From NCBI GenBank assembly GCA_016860845.1, contig BOKF01000005.1, positions 248,001-312,000 of the forward strand: a stretch of 64,000 nt of DNA, read 5' to 3'. Shown here piece after piece: positions 36,976 to 46,347 of this stretch. The notes below the pieces were generated by a model. That model was not told where the DNA came from. It saw only the letters and a list, made by a program, of their open reading frames with translations, and did no database searches. This DNA is from Chloroflexota bacterium (GTDB taxonomy: Bacteria; Chloroflexota; Anaerolineae; 4572-78; J111). The position numbers and the translations under genes were made by a program. Each line of letters starts with the position of its first letter. Within the stretch, counting starts at the first letter, position 1.

Positions 36976-39900
36976 CCAAGCAAAATCAAAAAGCAGAGAA
37001 TCAAGCGGACAAGAAAAATCAGAAGGTCGAACCCCCGGCCGCCGCCACCGATTTTGCCGGCAAGGTAACTGATTTGACTCAATTACCCGGTGACCTTCTG
37101 GCGGCTGGCAGCAGCTCTATTGAGAACCAGGCCACCCATCTCGCTAATAAACGGCTGCAAACTGTCCAACGGCAGGCTATAGCTGCCCAAATTGGACGGG
37201 TGCAGGGCAATCAGCATTTGCAGCGAATCGTCGGCTCGTATTGGGCAAGTTCGCGTCCTATTGCTGCCAGGCAATCCCATCCGGCAGAATCCACAACCGA
37301 GGAGGTTCTGGGAGAGAGCTTTGCCGGTGGCAGGCCGCTCTCTATGGCTGGAGCTGGATCTCCGGGCAATAACAGCCCAAAATCAACGGCAAACCCGGGC
37401 CGGCGCAGCCAGGGAGGCAGCCCCTTGCTCACGCCGCAGATCACCCAGGGCGCGGCCCCGATGATCGCTCGCTGGCCCATTATGGGCCCGATATCATCGG
37501 GGAGCAGCAGCTCGCCTGAGCCGTCACCAGGCGGCACCGCCGAGGCGTATGTCAAGAAGCATGGCAAAGGCATCATCCAAGAGTTGCACATCTTCATGAG
37601 CAAGACGAATATCCCGCTCGACGTGCCTCATGTTAGCTGGCACGGGTCGGGGAATGCCGGTTTCAATGGTCAGTTCTGCCTGCAATTCTTCATGAAGCGC
37701 GATGATCCGTGGGAGTTCATCGTCTCCACCACTGCCGGCGCCGATACCTCTTACAACATTGACTACCTGATTGACAAGGCACGCGATCGCTCTACCATCC
37801 CAGATCGGGCGCTGGACTGGAATTTTGGGGTCGTGCTTGAGCTGGCAAACCTCTACCTTCGCCTCCTGACCGCCTCGCTCGGCCGTGTGGTGCCGCGCTG
37901 GGTGCTGGTCTGGAACCAGAACATGCTGGCCGAGGAGAGACGCCTCAAGACCGAGGGTAAGCAGGAGCGGCCAGACCCTTACAAACGCCTGCCCCCCTAC
38001 GAGACGGTGCGCTCCTCGCACCCGATTGACCAGTACGTCATCAGGGCGCTGGGGGATCACCTGGCCGTGGATTTTGCCGCATATCGCAAAGCCAACCCGG
38101 CCGAGGCATGTGAGCACGACATCGGCGAAAGCAAGCTGCGGTCGGTGATGCTCCAGATCCAGCCGAAGCAGCTCAACTGGGTCCGGGTGATTCAACCGGA
38201 CAAGGCCACCGCCGAGGAAGTGGCCAATGAGCTTTACGGGTCCGAGACGATGGCCTATTTGATCATCGCCGCGCCGCCGCTGTTCGGATTCCAGATGGGG
38301 CCGGACGAGTGGCCCAAGCTCAAGCAGGGCTACCGCGAGCAGATCAAAAGCCTCTACTCCGGCCCTTTCCACTCCGGCACCGATGCCCCCCTGATCAAAG
38401 GTCCCGAGGGACAGCTCGCCGGGCCGTTTGGCGAGGAGGCCGCCCTCAACCAGGCCGCGGACGTGAAACCCAAGGCCGATGTGAACCGCGAGGCTGTAAT
38501 TGAGCGGATGCGCCTCATTGTCGGCGAGTTCGCCTGGCTGAAGGACCTGGTCAAGAAGTGGAGTCTTGACGGCCAGCTCGAACCGGCCCGGCAGAAGGTA
38601 GATGAGCGGTCCAAGGTCGTCGCTGCCGACAAGGGGCCGGACACAGCGATGAGTTGGGCCGGCCAGACTGAGGTCCAGCTAGAGGTGCTGGGCATGGTCC
38701 GCAACGCCGTTATCATTGCGACCAATGTAGAGAAACAGTTCGCCGGATTCCCCGCCACCGCCTTCATCATCAACAAGCTTGTTTGGGACTACGTGGATGC
38801 TGCGGCCTGCTCGGATCTGGCTGCGACCGCCAAGGCGAAGCTGGCGCACGCTGAGATGCGGTCAAAGATATTCCCGGCCGACGTGATGGATGCCGTCCTT
38901 GAGCAGCTACGCCCGGTCATCCACCAAGCGATGATCGAGAAGACCGGCAAGAGCGGGGTCAGCGATACCAAGGGCAGCTACGCCCCGGCGCGCTACGGCG
39001 CTTATAAGCTGGCCGAGCGCGAGGCCCAACTCCGCAAGACGCTGGCGCGGGTCCGAGAGGTTCTGCTCACGGAGCCTGACAAAGCCAAGGCCGAGCTGGA
39101 TCAAGTTCTCAAGGAACTCAGCGATCTGGCCACCGAGGTCACCTTTGTCTCTAATATGGACAACTGTGAGGCCGCCTGGCAGGCGCTCCAGGAAAACCTG
39201 ACCAAGGTGGGCGAGATCCGGGCAGCGGCGAACAGCCTGTGGGGGGATGTAGACGCGAACGATCTCCTGCGCGAAGACCAACGCGCCGTGACCCGGATGC
39301 ACGAGCAGTGGAAGGCGATCTACCTGCGCTGGAAGGCCGCCGCCACCCCAGACGAGAAGCAGAAGATCGAGGACGAACTTCATGAGAAGGCTAAGTCCAA
39401 GGAATGGACGGAACTGTTCGCACAGATCGGCCGGCACATCGAGGACCAGCAGACCTGGAACGCTTATGTCACATTCGGGATTATGGTCGGGATCGCAATT
39501 GTGACGGGCGGGCTGGGCGCGTACGTCGAGGCGTTTGCGGGGGCGGCCTGGGGCGCCGCAGCCGGCTTCGGCGTGGCTACGGTGGTCGAGGCAACCGCGT
39601 TCACCGCCATGTCCACCGCCCTCATCACCACAGACCCGACGCTGGCCGGTTTCGTGGACGAAATGGGTAAGAGTGTCTTGATGTTCGGCGGCCTCAAGGC
39701 CATCGGCAAGATCTACACGGCCGCTGTCGGCGAGGTTGCCGCGGCCTCCACGATGGGTAAGCTCGGTGGAATCACCACGCAATTCGTCGCCATCAACGGC
39801 GTCGCGCTGTACGAGGCGGATAAAGCCAAGCGCGAAAAGACCGGCGGTAAGGAGGGGCTGACCGAGAAGGAGGTTATGGACATCTCGCTGGGCAACCTCG

Positions 39901-41246
39901 CCTTCATCGCGGCGGTGGCGCTTGGCGGACGGATGGCTCAGCCGTTTCTGGCTAAGGTGACGCTCAGGGGACAGATCTACGGCGAACTTGTCAACGTGCG
40001 CCGGGCACGAGCGGCTGCGGGCAGGCTCGCCAAAAAGCTCGAGGCGTCGAAGGGCAAAGGTGTCTCGAGGGCCGAGCTGGAGAGGCTGCTTGAGCTGAAC
40101 AACAAGGCCCTGGAGAAGGAAGCCCAGTTCCTCGAGAATCTCCAGGCGAGGCTGGAGCTGGCAGAGGCAGGTAAAGAGAGCGGTCTCAATCTCAAGGACA
40201 TCGCCGAGATCAAGCGGATGATGGGTGAGCATGAGGCGAACCGGATCGAACTCCTTCGCCAGGAGATCGCCATGTCGCTGGAGACCCAGACGCCGAACAG
40301 CTTCCTGTGCTCCGAAGGGATGCTGCCCCGGATCATTGACTACTACACCAACGTCGAGAAGGTGCCGGTGCGGCAGGTCGGGGAGCCTGATGCGCTCACC
40401 GGGGCCAGGACAATCGAGGTCAGCCCCAAGGATCAGACGCCGTTCCGCATCACCGAGCGGGTCAGCAAGCCGGTCACCACGGACACGAAGGGGGCACAGG
40501 GTGGTAAGCCGCGGATTGACAAGCCGGTCGAGGGGCTTTACGAAGGTGTTGACCCCCAGCACAAGATTGCGGACTGGGAATTCAAGGATAGTAGACCAGA
40601 ACCGGACCCCGAATATCCCGGGTTTATACGTGTCCTGACTCAGGTCAGCGGACCGTCCAAGGACGGCAAAGGGGTGGAGACGGGCTGGATGGAGCGGTCC
40701 TACAATCCGGCGACAAAGACCCTGCTCATGAAGAACGCCTTCCTCGAGGAGCTGGCCAATAAGATCGAGCATCCGGGCACAACCATGCTCGGCCCGGGCA
40801 AGGGGACGCCGCTGGTTACATACCTCACCATGAGGCAGATGAAGATACTCGGGGTTGACTACGCCGCTCCGGTTACGGTCAAGATGACCACCATCCAGAA
40901 CGTCAAGGCGGTGATTGAGCTGGCCCACCTGATGAAGCAAGGGATGACGGCCGACGAGGCGATCGTCAAGACCCACTCCTACCAGTACGGCTCGACTTCT
41001 ATTATACAATCGGGCATGACAATCGTAAAGGCTCGTGTCGGCGGCGATATAGCCCCTAAGCGATTGGGCCACCTGCTCGAATGGTTCGAATCCGCCAACG
41101 GCCAGCGGCCGGTGGATCAGAAAGTGGTTGACAAGCACGAGGCGCTGCTCAAGGACGTCGGCAAGGGCCAGGTCAGCCGTGATGATCCGGTGCTCTGGAA
41201 CTACGACATCATTATTGACGTGAAGCCGTTCTCAGGAGGCCCCTGA
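36972..41246 (+). CDS. Large eCIS cargo/toxin candidate (1424 aa)
   Basis: Residues 1-95 are the N-terminal module shared with four other proteins here (RLQTVQRQAIAAQIG, then VQGNQHLQR). Residues from about 190 lack family recognition. A hydrophobic pore-like region lies at about 831-930 (YVTFGIMVGIAIVTGGLGAY) and is followed by a long Glu/Lys-rich coiled coil at about 1010-1095. The last ~330 residues form a compact unknown domain (SFLCSEGMLPRIIDYY...) that could be the toxin. The body uses GAG, AAG, ATC and CTC codons more than the flanking genes, suggesting separate origin. A partner gene follows with a TGATG overlap. Confidence 0.8.
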   Translation: MTKQNQKAENQADKKNQKVEPPAAATDFAGKVTDLTQLPGDLLAAGSSSIENQATHLANKRLQTVQRQAIAAQIGRVQGNQHLQRIVGSYWASSRPIAARQSHPAESTTEEVLGESFAGGRPLSMAGAGSPGNNSPKSTANPGRRSQGGSPLLTPQITQGAAPMIARWPIMGPISSGSSSSPEPSPGGTAEAYVKKHGKGIIQELHIFMSKTNIPLDVPHVSWHGSGNAGFNGQFCLQFFMKRDDPWEFIVSTTAGADTSYNIDYLIDKARDRSTIPDRALDWNFGVVLELANLYLRLLTASLGRVVPRWVLVWNQNMLAEERRLKTEGKQERPDPYKRLPPYETVRSSHPIDQYVIRALGDHLAVDFAAYRKANPAEACEHDIGESKLRSVMLQIQPKQLNWVRVIQPDKATAEEVANELYGSETMAYLIIAAPPLFGFQMGPDEWPKLKQGYREQIKSLYSGPFHSGTDAPLIKGPEGQLAGPFGEEAALNQAADVKPKADVNREAVIERMRLIVGEFAWLKDLVKKWSLDGQLEPARQKVDERSKVVAADKGPDTAMSWAGQTEVQLEVLGMVRNAVIIATNVEKQFAGFPATAFIINKLVWDYVDAAACSDLAATAKAKLAHAEMRSKIFPADVMDAVLEQLRPVIHQAMIEKTGKSGVSDTKGSYAPARYGAYKLAEREAQLRKTLARVREVLLTEPDKAKAELDQVLKELSDLATEVTFVSNMDNCEAAWQALQENLTKVGEIRAAANSLWGDVDANDLLREDQRAVTRMHEQWKAIYLRWKAAATPDEKQKIEDELHEKAKSKEWTELFAQIGRHIEDQQTWNAYVTFGIMVGIAIVTGGLGAYVEAFAGAAWGAAAGFGVATVVEATAFTAMSTALITTDPTLAGFVDEMGKSVLMFGGLKAIGKIYTAAVGEVAAASTMGKLGGITTQFVAINGVALYEADKAKREKTGGKEGLTEKEVMDISLGNLAFIAAVALGGRMAQPFLAKVTLRGQIYGELVNVRRARAAAGRLAKKLEASKGKGVSRAELERLLELNNKALEKEAQFLENLQARLELAEAGKESGLNLKDIAEIKRMMGEHEANRIELLRQEIAMSLETQTPNSFLCSEGMLPRIIDYYTNVEKVPVRQVGEPDALTGARTIEVSPKDQTPFRITERVSKPVTTDTKGAQGGKPRIDKPVEGLYEGVDPQHKIADWEFKDSRPEPDPEYPGFIRVLTQVSGPSKDGKGVETGWMERSYNPATKTLLMKNAFLEELANKIEHPGTTMLGPGKGTPLVTYLTMRQMKILGVDYAAPVTVKMTTIQNVKAVIELAHLMKQGMTADEAIVKTHSYQYGSTSIIQSGMTIVKARVGGDIAPKRLGHLLEWFESANGQRPVDQKVVDKHEALLKDVGKGQVSRDDPVLWNYDIIIDVKPFSGGP

Positions 41247-41794
41247 TGTCACTTCAGGCGATCACGATCCTTTACGAACCCCCACGCGAGGCCGTGTTGA
41301 TTCATGGCGCCGAGGGGCAATGGAGCGACCCGCTCGCGGGTTATCACGAACTGGCCCAGGCGCTCCGGCGACACACAGCGGCTGAGGTTTCGGTCCAGAC
41401 GGGCTTTCTCCGCGACGCCCCTCCCGGCATGGTGCTGGTGCGGTCGAGCGGTTACGAAGCGATGATGGAAGAAATTCCAGCGGCGGATCGGGCGGCGGCA
41501 GCCGCGCGCACGATCATCCTCGAAGCCGACCGCTCGAACGTGTTGGCGCTGCTGGAGCGCTATAGCTTCGCCGGTGCAGTCGAGAAGCACCGCTGGTTTG
41601 CCTGGCGTAACAAGCCGGATCAGGAGAGCGGGGGCGGGCTGCATGGCCGGCGAGAGCTGGCTCCGGCGATCGGCGGAAGCTGCTTCGAGGCCCAATCCTT
41701 CCAGAGCGAGCACTACTGCATCCTCCGCAGCGACCGCTATGTTGATCTGCCCTCGCTGATCGTCGGGTACCTGGAAGCACTCGGTCTGGATTAG
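41246..41794 (+). CDS. Partner (candidate immunity or chaperone) of the 1424-aa cargo
   Basis: A 182-residue soluble protein of unknown family. Its ATG shares one base with the TGA of the large cargo gene (TGATG) and AGGAGG lies just upstream, so it is translationally coupled. It has mixed alpha/beta composition with no signal peptide. Tight coupling after a polymorphic-toxin-like gene suggests an immunity protein or chaperone, but nothing in the sequence decides between them. Its base composition resembles the end of the cargo gene. Confidence 0.7.
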   Translation: MSLQAITILYEPPREAVLIHGAEGQWSDPLAGYHELAQALRRHTAAEVSVQTGFLRDAPPGMVLVRSSGYEAMMEEIPAADRAAAAARTIILEADRSNVLALLERYSFAGAVEKHRWFAWRNKPDQESGGGLHGRRELAPAIGGSCFEAQSFQSEHYCILRSDRYVDLPSLIVGYLEALGLD

Positions 41795-41964
41795 GGGCCC
41801 GAGCCGGCGATCAACAAGATTATGACAGTGGCTTAAAACGAGATAAATTCAATTTTTGGTCGAAGGTTCGGCTAACTTCCGCTTTGAGAGAGGGCGGTAC
41901 AGTAACCGGGGTTTTTAAGTGCATACAATCCAGGCGTGAAGGCAGTTTTACGGTGGTAGATGCT

Positions 41965-43635
41965 ATGAGTAAACAGACTCAACTCACGAAAACTCAATCT
42001 CATCAAAAAAAACGACCCAACCTCAAGCCGGTTGGGGCGCTGCAACCTCATCAGCCGGGGGCCGGCGATCTTGTCAAGGGCAGGGAGGCTGAAGCCGCAG
42101 TCCCTGACCTGATGGATCACCCCTTCCAGCGCGCCCAGCAGCAGGCTCTGCTCAACCAAATGGGCCGGGTTCAGGGCAACCAACAGGTCCAACGACTGAT
42201 GGGCAATCGTCCCGGAGATACGGCAGGAAAAGAGGTACACTCCACGTCCCAGCCGGACGGCGCGACTATTCAGCGGAACTGGCTGGGTGACGCTGCGGCC
42301 TGGGTGAAGGATCGAGTCGGCGATGCCACCAACAGCCGGGCTGACGAAGCCAGGCTGGACGCCCAGGAAGAACTGGCCCTCTTCATGAGCAAGGAGTACA
42401 GCCTTAAAAATTTCCACCCCGATACGGGGCGAGGTCTCTTTGACGCCAAATACAATCCGGCTAGCGGCAACCTGGATATTACCGTCAGAATTTGCTTCAA
42501 ATTTTTGCCGGGGAATCCTGCCGATCCTAGCTGGGTGGCTACAGCCGGCGGTCCTGCCGCTGCTGCCGCCTATACGCCGGATCAATTCCAGTGGCAAGGG
42601 GATGAGACCAAGGACTGGAAAAAACAAGCTGTCGGCGATGTTCAAGATTTCTGGTCTGAAAATTATACCTTTCACAACACCAAACCTTATTGGGAAAGCC
42701 TGCCCAATGTGAATGTCAAGATTCATGTGGCCGAAGCCCCCGAAAATGAAACGGGTGGGGTCGAAAAGGCCCAGTTTGTTATCTCCGTTTATAAATGGCC
42801 CAAAGAGCCAGACCTAGAAGAAAGCATCACCCCACCCGGCCGGGCCAATCAAAGCGTTGGCCAATTTCAAGAGTCGGCCGAAGACGGCATTACTAATCCC
42901 GATAAAGGTAATTTCACCCGGACCACCCGAACCCGCGCCGCCTACAACGTCGTGGATGCCAAGAATCCAGGCAAGATTTACTTCGACCTCGGCAAGAGTG
43001 AACTCAAGGCTGAGGACAAGACCAAACTGAAAGAGTTCGGCCAGACTCTGGGCCTGCCCCAAATTCCTCCCTTTCCGGTGACCGTGGAAGGCCATGCCAG
43101 TTCAGAGGGCGATACCGAGCCAAACATGGCCCTTTCCGAAGACCGTGCTCGCCTGGTGAGCAATGAGATAGTCACCGGCGGGGCCAAAAAACAACCCCTG
43201 GTGCTGGGCAAAGGTGAAGAAGGAGCCGGCCCTACCGCCGAGTGGCGGCATGTCGAAATTACTGTCGGCAAATTCGAGAGCAGCCAGCATACCATCCTGC
43301 ACGAGTTCGGCCATATCTTTGGCCTGGGAGACGAATACCCCACCGCGGACCCAACCGCGGCTGATCCGGTCTCCAAACGGCCTGTCGGCACGCCGGTAGC
43401 TCACTCGGCTTTAGCCGAAAAGCTTATTCCCGGCCAGCAGCCGATTGTGGCTCACCACAACGAGAATATCATGTCAAACGGCGAGGTGGTTCAACCTTAT
43501 CATTATGTGACCTTTCTGGAAGCCCTGGGCAAGATGACCAAAACGGAAGGCCAATGGCAGATCGGCCCAGGTCCGGGACCGCGCGGTCCCGGCGATTTTC
43601 CAGTCAATAAGCCGGATGGTCCAGCGTATGCCTGA
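41965..43635 (+). CDS. eCIS cargo 2: OmpA-like domain fused to a zincin
   Basis: A 556-residue protein. The N-terminal module (ALLNQMGRVQGNQQVQRLM) ends near residue 80. A conserved domain follows (FHPDTGRGLFDAKYNP, about 125-240). An OmpA-like domain starts with KIYFDLGKSELKAEDKTKL and contains VEGHASSEGDTEPNMALSED. It runs straight into HEFGHIFGLGDEY at 446-458, a zinc-protease motif with His446, Glu447, His450 and probably Asp456. A Met-turn-like NIMSNG follows. The ATG at 41965 was chosen since it restores the shared N-terminus. It is probably a metalloprotease effector. A related small gene follows that may inhibit it. Confidence 0.82.
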   Translation: MSKQTQLTKTQSHQKKRPNLKPVGALQPHQPGAGDLVKGREAEAAVPDLMDHPFQRAQQQALLNQMGRVQGNQQVQRLMGNRPGDTAGKEVHSTSQPDGATIQRNWLGDAAAWVKDRVGDATNSRADEARLDAQEELALFMSKEYSLKNFHPDTGRGLFDAKYNPASGNLDITVRICFKFLPGNPADPSWVATAGGPAAAAAYTPDQFQWQGDETKDWKKQAVGDVQDFWSENYTFHNTKPYWESLPNVNVKIHVAEAPENETGGVEKAQFVISVYKWPKEPDLEESITPPGRANQSVGQFQESAEDGITNPDKGNFTRTTRTRAAYNVVDAKNPGKIYFDLGKSELKAEDKTKLKEFGQTLGLPQIPPFPVTVEGHASSEGDTEPNMALSEDRARLVSNEIVTGGAKKQPLVLGKGEEGAGPTAEWRHVEITVGKFESSQHTILHEFGHIFGLGDEYPTADPTAADPVSKRPVGTPVAHSALAEKLIPGQQPIVAHHNENIMSNGEVVQPYHYVTFLEALGKMTKTEGQWQIGPGPGPRGPGDFPVNKPDGPAYA

Positions 43636-43671
43636 GCGCAGACGGTGGACGGCAGACTGATATAATTGGAA

Positions 43672-44163
43672 ATGAATTTATACCGCAGTCTACTCGGAGT
43701 GCTGTTTTTACTCTTTATCTCAGCCTGCAGCCAGGTTGAGCCTGTGGCCACAGAGATACCGGGGGCTGCTGCTTGCCAGTCAGGAGATCTACCTATGGAA
43801 ACGCCAGAAGTGCCGGCGGGTGTCTTATTGCAGTCCTTGATTTTCGATGTCCAGGATCGGGTAGGGGGGTATCGCATTTATCACGATGGGCGGTATGAAA
43901 CCCGGCCTCTGGGCCAGGAGTGGACCTTTGGTTCTCCGTTGACCCCAGCTCAGATGGAGGCAGTTAAAGCTGCGATTGCCGCCGCCGGCTTCGAACGGCT
44001 GGCTGGCCGCTATCAAGCGGCTCCTTCTGACGAAGACCATAATACCCTCTGGATGCAGGTGGTTGAGGACCAAACGGTCCGGAGTGTGGCTATCGAGGGG
44101 GCATGTCAAGTCCCGGAAATCAATACCTTGAGCGCCCAGTTAGTCGAGATTTTTAAGAAGTAA
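43672..44163 (+). CDS. Lipoprotein, candidate inhibitor of the 41965 zincin
   Basis: A 163-residue protein with a lipoprotein signal (LLGVLFLLFISAC, lipidation Cys19). The mature part resembles the small protein at 45946-46335: both have a tyrosine-rich Y...DGR.E strand, a GQEW motif, then xAQxxxxKxAIxAxGL/F and a late LxAQL/LEQRL helix. Each follows a zincin cargo gene. A surface-attached inhibitor protecting the producer from its own protease is the simplest idea. A TATAAT hexamer ends 5 bases before the ATG, so transcription could be leaderless. Confidence 0.7.
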   Translation: MNLYRSLLGVLFLLFISACSQVEPVATEIPGAAACQSGDLPMETPEVPAGVLLQSLIFDVQDRVGGYRIYHDGRYETRPLGQEWTFGSPLTPAQMEAVKAAIAAAGFERLAGRYQAAPSDEDHNTLWMQVVEDQTVRSVAIEGACQVPEINTLSAQLVEIFKK

Positions 44164-44221
44164 CGGCGGGCGCATGTTGTTTATACAACACGAAGATAGC
44201 TTCCATCATTATGCGGAACCT

Positions 44222-44361
44222 CTAATTTACAGGAGCTACGCAGTTGAAGGATTTGCCCCCCTCTAACTCCCCCCACAGGGGGGAGAATTAGCCTAAGTCC
44301 CTCCCTTTGGGAGGGATTTAGGGAGGGCTTTTCCACCCACCGCGTAAGTCCTCTAATTTAC
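44222..44361. mobile_element. MITE-like element B, shared ends with 4452-4607
   Basis: The left end reads taatttacaggagctacgcag and the right end accgcgtaagtcctctaattt. The direct repeat tctaatttac flanks it (44221-44230 and 44352-44361). Its interior is a different palindrome (ctccccccacaggggggag and ctccctttgggaggg). There is no transposase. It is followed by a tandem tttacgatctc repeat up to 44386. Confidence 0.6.
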
Positions 44362-44440
44362 GATCTCTTTACGATCTCTTTACGATGAGGTGCTATAACT
44401 AGAACATAGCCAGGGATTCCGGAGACGGGGTTGGCTGTTT

Positions 44441-45949
44441 ATGGCTAAACAACAAATCAGTGAAGACCCAGCTCATAAAAAAAATCGGCCTAAAGTTGAA
44501 GCGCCCCGGCCCGAATTGACCCATGGGTCGGCTGATCTTGGTCAATTGTCCGGCGGCTCCGTGTTTACGGCTGGTAACGGCCCTCTCGACGGTCAAGCGG
44601 CCCGGTTAAGCGACCCGCGTTTGCAAAATATTCAACGCCAGGCTATGGCTGCCCAGATTGGGCAAGTCCAGGGTAATCAGCACTTGCAGCAGCTAATGGC
44701 CCTTCGCCAAAGTCAGACGAACGGACGGGCGCAACCGGGCGCGTCGTTGGTCCAGCGCCAGGATGACGCCGGGGTGTCTCCGCCGGGGCTGGCTCCGGCC
44801 ACACCGCGCCCAACATTTTCCCAGGCGGGATTTAGCCAACAGGGCAGCCGCTTCGACAGCAGTTATACGCCGGTCGGGCCTGCGCCGGTGATCGGCACTC
44901 TGGATATCAACCTGTGGGTCCATATTACTTATGCCCCGTTTACGCGGGCGATGATGCGCCAGGAACCCTATCGCTCCCACCGCTTTACCCGCGAGCAACT
45001 GGCCGACTTTGCCTGGAAAGACGAGGAGAAAGAAAAATTTGAGACTGACTTCATGTCCAGCGTGATGGGGGCCTGGAGCGGTCAGCACATGCTGCATTTG
45101 AATGATCCTAACTTTGCCGAGTATCGCTGCCGGGTGGCCGTCAATGTGATGACGATCAGTGACCCCAGCCAGGCGCATACCAAGATCACCGCCCAGAAAG
45201 TTCCTAAAGATGCGCCTCGTTTCCGTTCCTTTGTCTCCGGTGATACGGCCACCCTTGATATTCGTGACCCCAGCGAACCGGAAACCCACCGGGTCCATTC
45301 GCGGAAGATGGTGCGGCAAATCAAGCCGTTTGAGTTAGGCAGCGCCGAGCTAACGCCAACCCTCGAGGCCCAGATAGGTGAGGTTGAAGGCGAACTGCGC
45401 CGTCAGGCGGTCACGCCTGGTCCTGATGCCAGTGGTGGTGATTGGGAGGCAGTGTTTGCGGGCCGGGCCAGTTCATCAGGCAGCCGCGGCTTCAACAAGC
45501 AGTTGGGCCTGCGCCGGGCAGAAACAGTCAAACAACGCGTGGCTGCGGATATGGGCTGGAGCAGCGGCATGCGGGTAGTCTCGGCCGGAGAAGAGCACGC
45601 TACTGACGACGAGGCATTTCAACGGGTGGATATCTCGGTGCGGGATAAGAACCGGACCAACGTTACCCAAAATGTCGCCGCCCACGAAGCCGGGCATATG
45701 TTCGGCCTGGGCGATGAATATGTCGAGGAAGCCCCCGGCTCGGACGGAGGAGTGCCTAAATTCTTTGGGGATGAACCGAGCCATTATGGCGATGTGCAGG
45801 CTCACATTGGAACCGATGCCGCCAATGAACTGCTGGTGCAGGATTCCGGCAGCATGATGTCAAGCGGCGGGCAGGTCAAGCGCGGTCATTATGTCTACTT
45901 TTTGGAAGCGATTAAGCAGATGACCGGCAAAAATTGGACGGTGGAATGA
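44441..45949 (+). CDS. eCIS cargo 3: OmpA-like domain fused to a zincin
   Basis: A 502-residue paralogue of the 41965 and 46348 products. Module 1-90 has RLQNIQRQAMAAQIG and VQGNQHLQQLM. A conserved beta domain follows. The OmpA-like part has FELGSAELTPTLEAQIGEVE, FAGRASSSGSRGFNKQLGLR and FQRVDISVRDK. The zincin motif HEAGHMFGLGDEY begins at His415, with zinc ligands His415, His419 and probably Asp425 and Glu416 as base. SMMSSGGQ may be the Met-turn. It ends in an ATGA overlap with a small gene related to the one after cargo 2. Confidence 0.82.
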   Translation: MAKQQISEDPAHKKNRPKVEAPRPELTHGSADLGQLSGGSVFTAGNGPLDGQAARLSDPRLQNIQRQAMAAQIGQVQGNQHLQQLMALRQSQTNGRAQPGASLVQRQDDAGVSPPGLAPATPRPTFSQAGFSQQGSRFDSSYTPVGPAPVIGTLDINLWVHITYAPFTRAMMRQEPYRSHRFTREQLADFAWKDEEKEKFETDFMSSVMGAWSGQHMLHLNDPNFAEYRCRVAVNVMTISDPSQAHTKITAQKVPKDAPRFRSFVSGDTATLDIRDPSEPETHRVHSRKMVRQIKPFELGSAELTPTLEAQIGEVEGELRRQAVTPGPDASGGDWEAVFAGRASSSGSRGFNKQLGLRRAETVKQRVAADMGWSSGMRVVSAGEEHATDDEAFQRVDISVRDKNRTNVTQNVAAHEAGHMFGLGDEYVEEAPGSDGGVPKFFGDEPSHYGDVQAHIGTDAANELLVQDSGSMMSSGGQVKRGHYVYFLEAIKQMTGKNWTVE

Positions 45950-46335
45950 TGGCTGAGCTTTTGCCGCAGAACAGTTACCTGGCCAGCCATTACCGTGACC
46001 AACGCCGGAAGTTTGAAACCCGGCGGGTCTATTATGAAGATGGCCGGGTTGAGGCGTTTGATGGGCAGGAGTGGTGGACGGTCTGCCGCTTCTCTGCCGC
46101 TCAGGTAGCCCAGGCCAAGGAAGCGATCCGGGCCAGCGGCCTCTTAACTGCCGTTGACTTGACCGCAGAGGGTATCCACGACACCGCCGCGCTGACCTAT
46201 GCCTGGAACCTGGACGGAAAGCAGGCCAGCGTGACCAATTGGGCCTACCCGGCCCGCTCCCATCCTGCCTTTGAGGCGCTGGAACAACGGCTCAATGCGT
46301 TAGAAGATGAATGTGGCAATACCCAAATAGTATAA
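45946..46335 (+). CDS. Small protein, candidate inhibitor of the 44441 zincin
   Basis: A 129-residue protein without signal peptide; two consecutive ATG codons (45946 and 45949) overlap the stop of the zincin gene. It is related to the lipoprotein at 43672 (RVYYEDGRVEAFDGQEWW, then AQVAQAKEAIRASGL), but lacks a lipid anchor. It would act in the cytoplasm if not exported. Its position and kinship suggest a cognate inhibitor or immunity protein. No known family was recognised. Confidence 0.7.
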   Translation: MMAELLPQNSYLASHYRDQRRKFETRRVYYEDGRVEAFDGQEWWTVCRFSAAQVAQAKEAIRASGLLTAVDLTAEGIHDTAALTYAWNLDGKQASVTNWAYPARSHPAFEALEQRLNALEDECGNTQIV

Positions 46336-46347
46336 CGGCTCGAATTC

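Noticed and set aside
38907..41138. 743-codon open frame on the minus strand
   Set aside because: It lies wholly inside the 1424-residue cargo gene, has Arg/His/Leu-heavy composition without domains and no ribosome-binding site; it is a shadow of GC-rich coding sequence.
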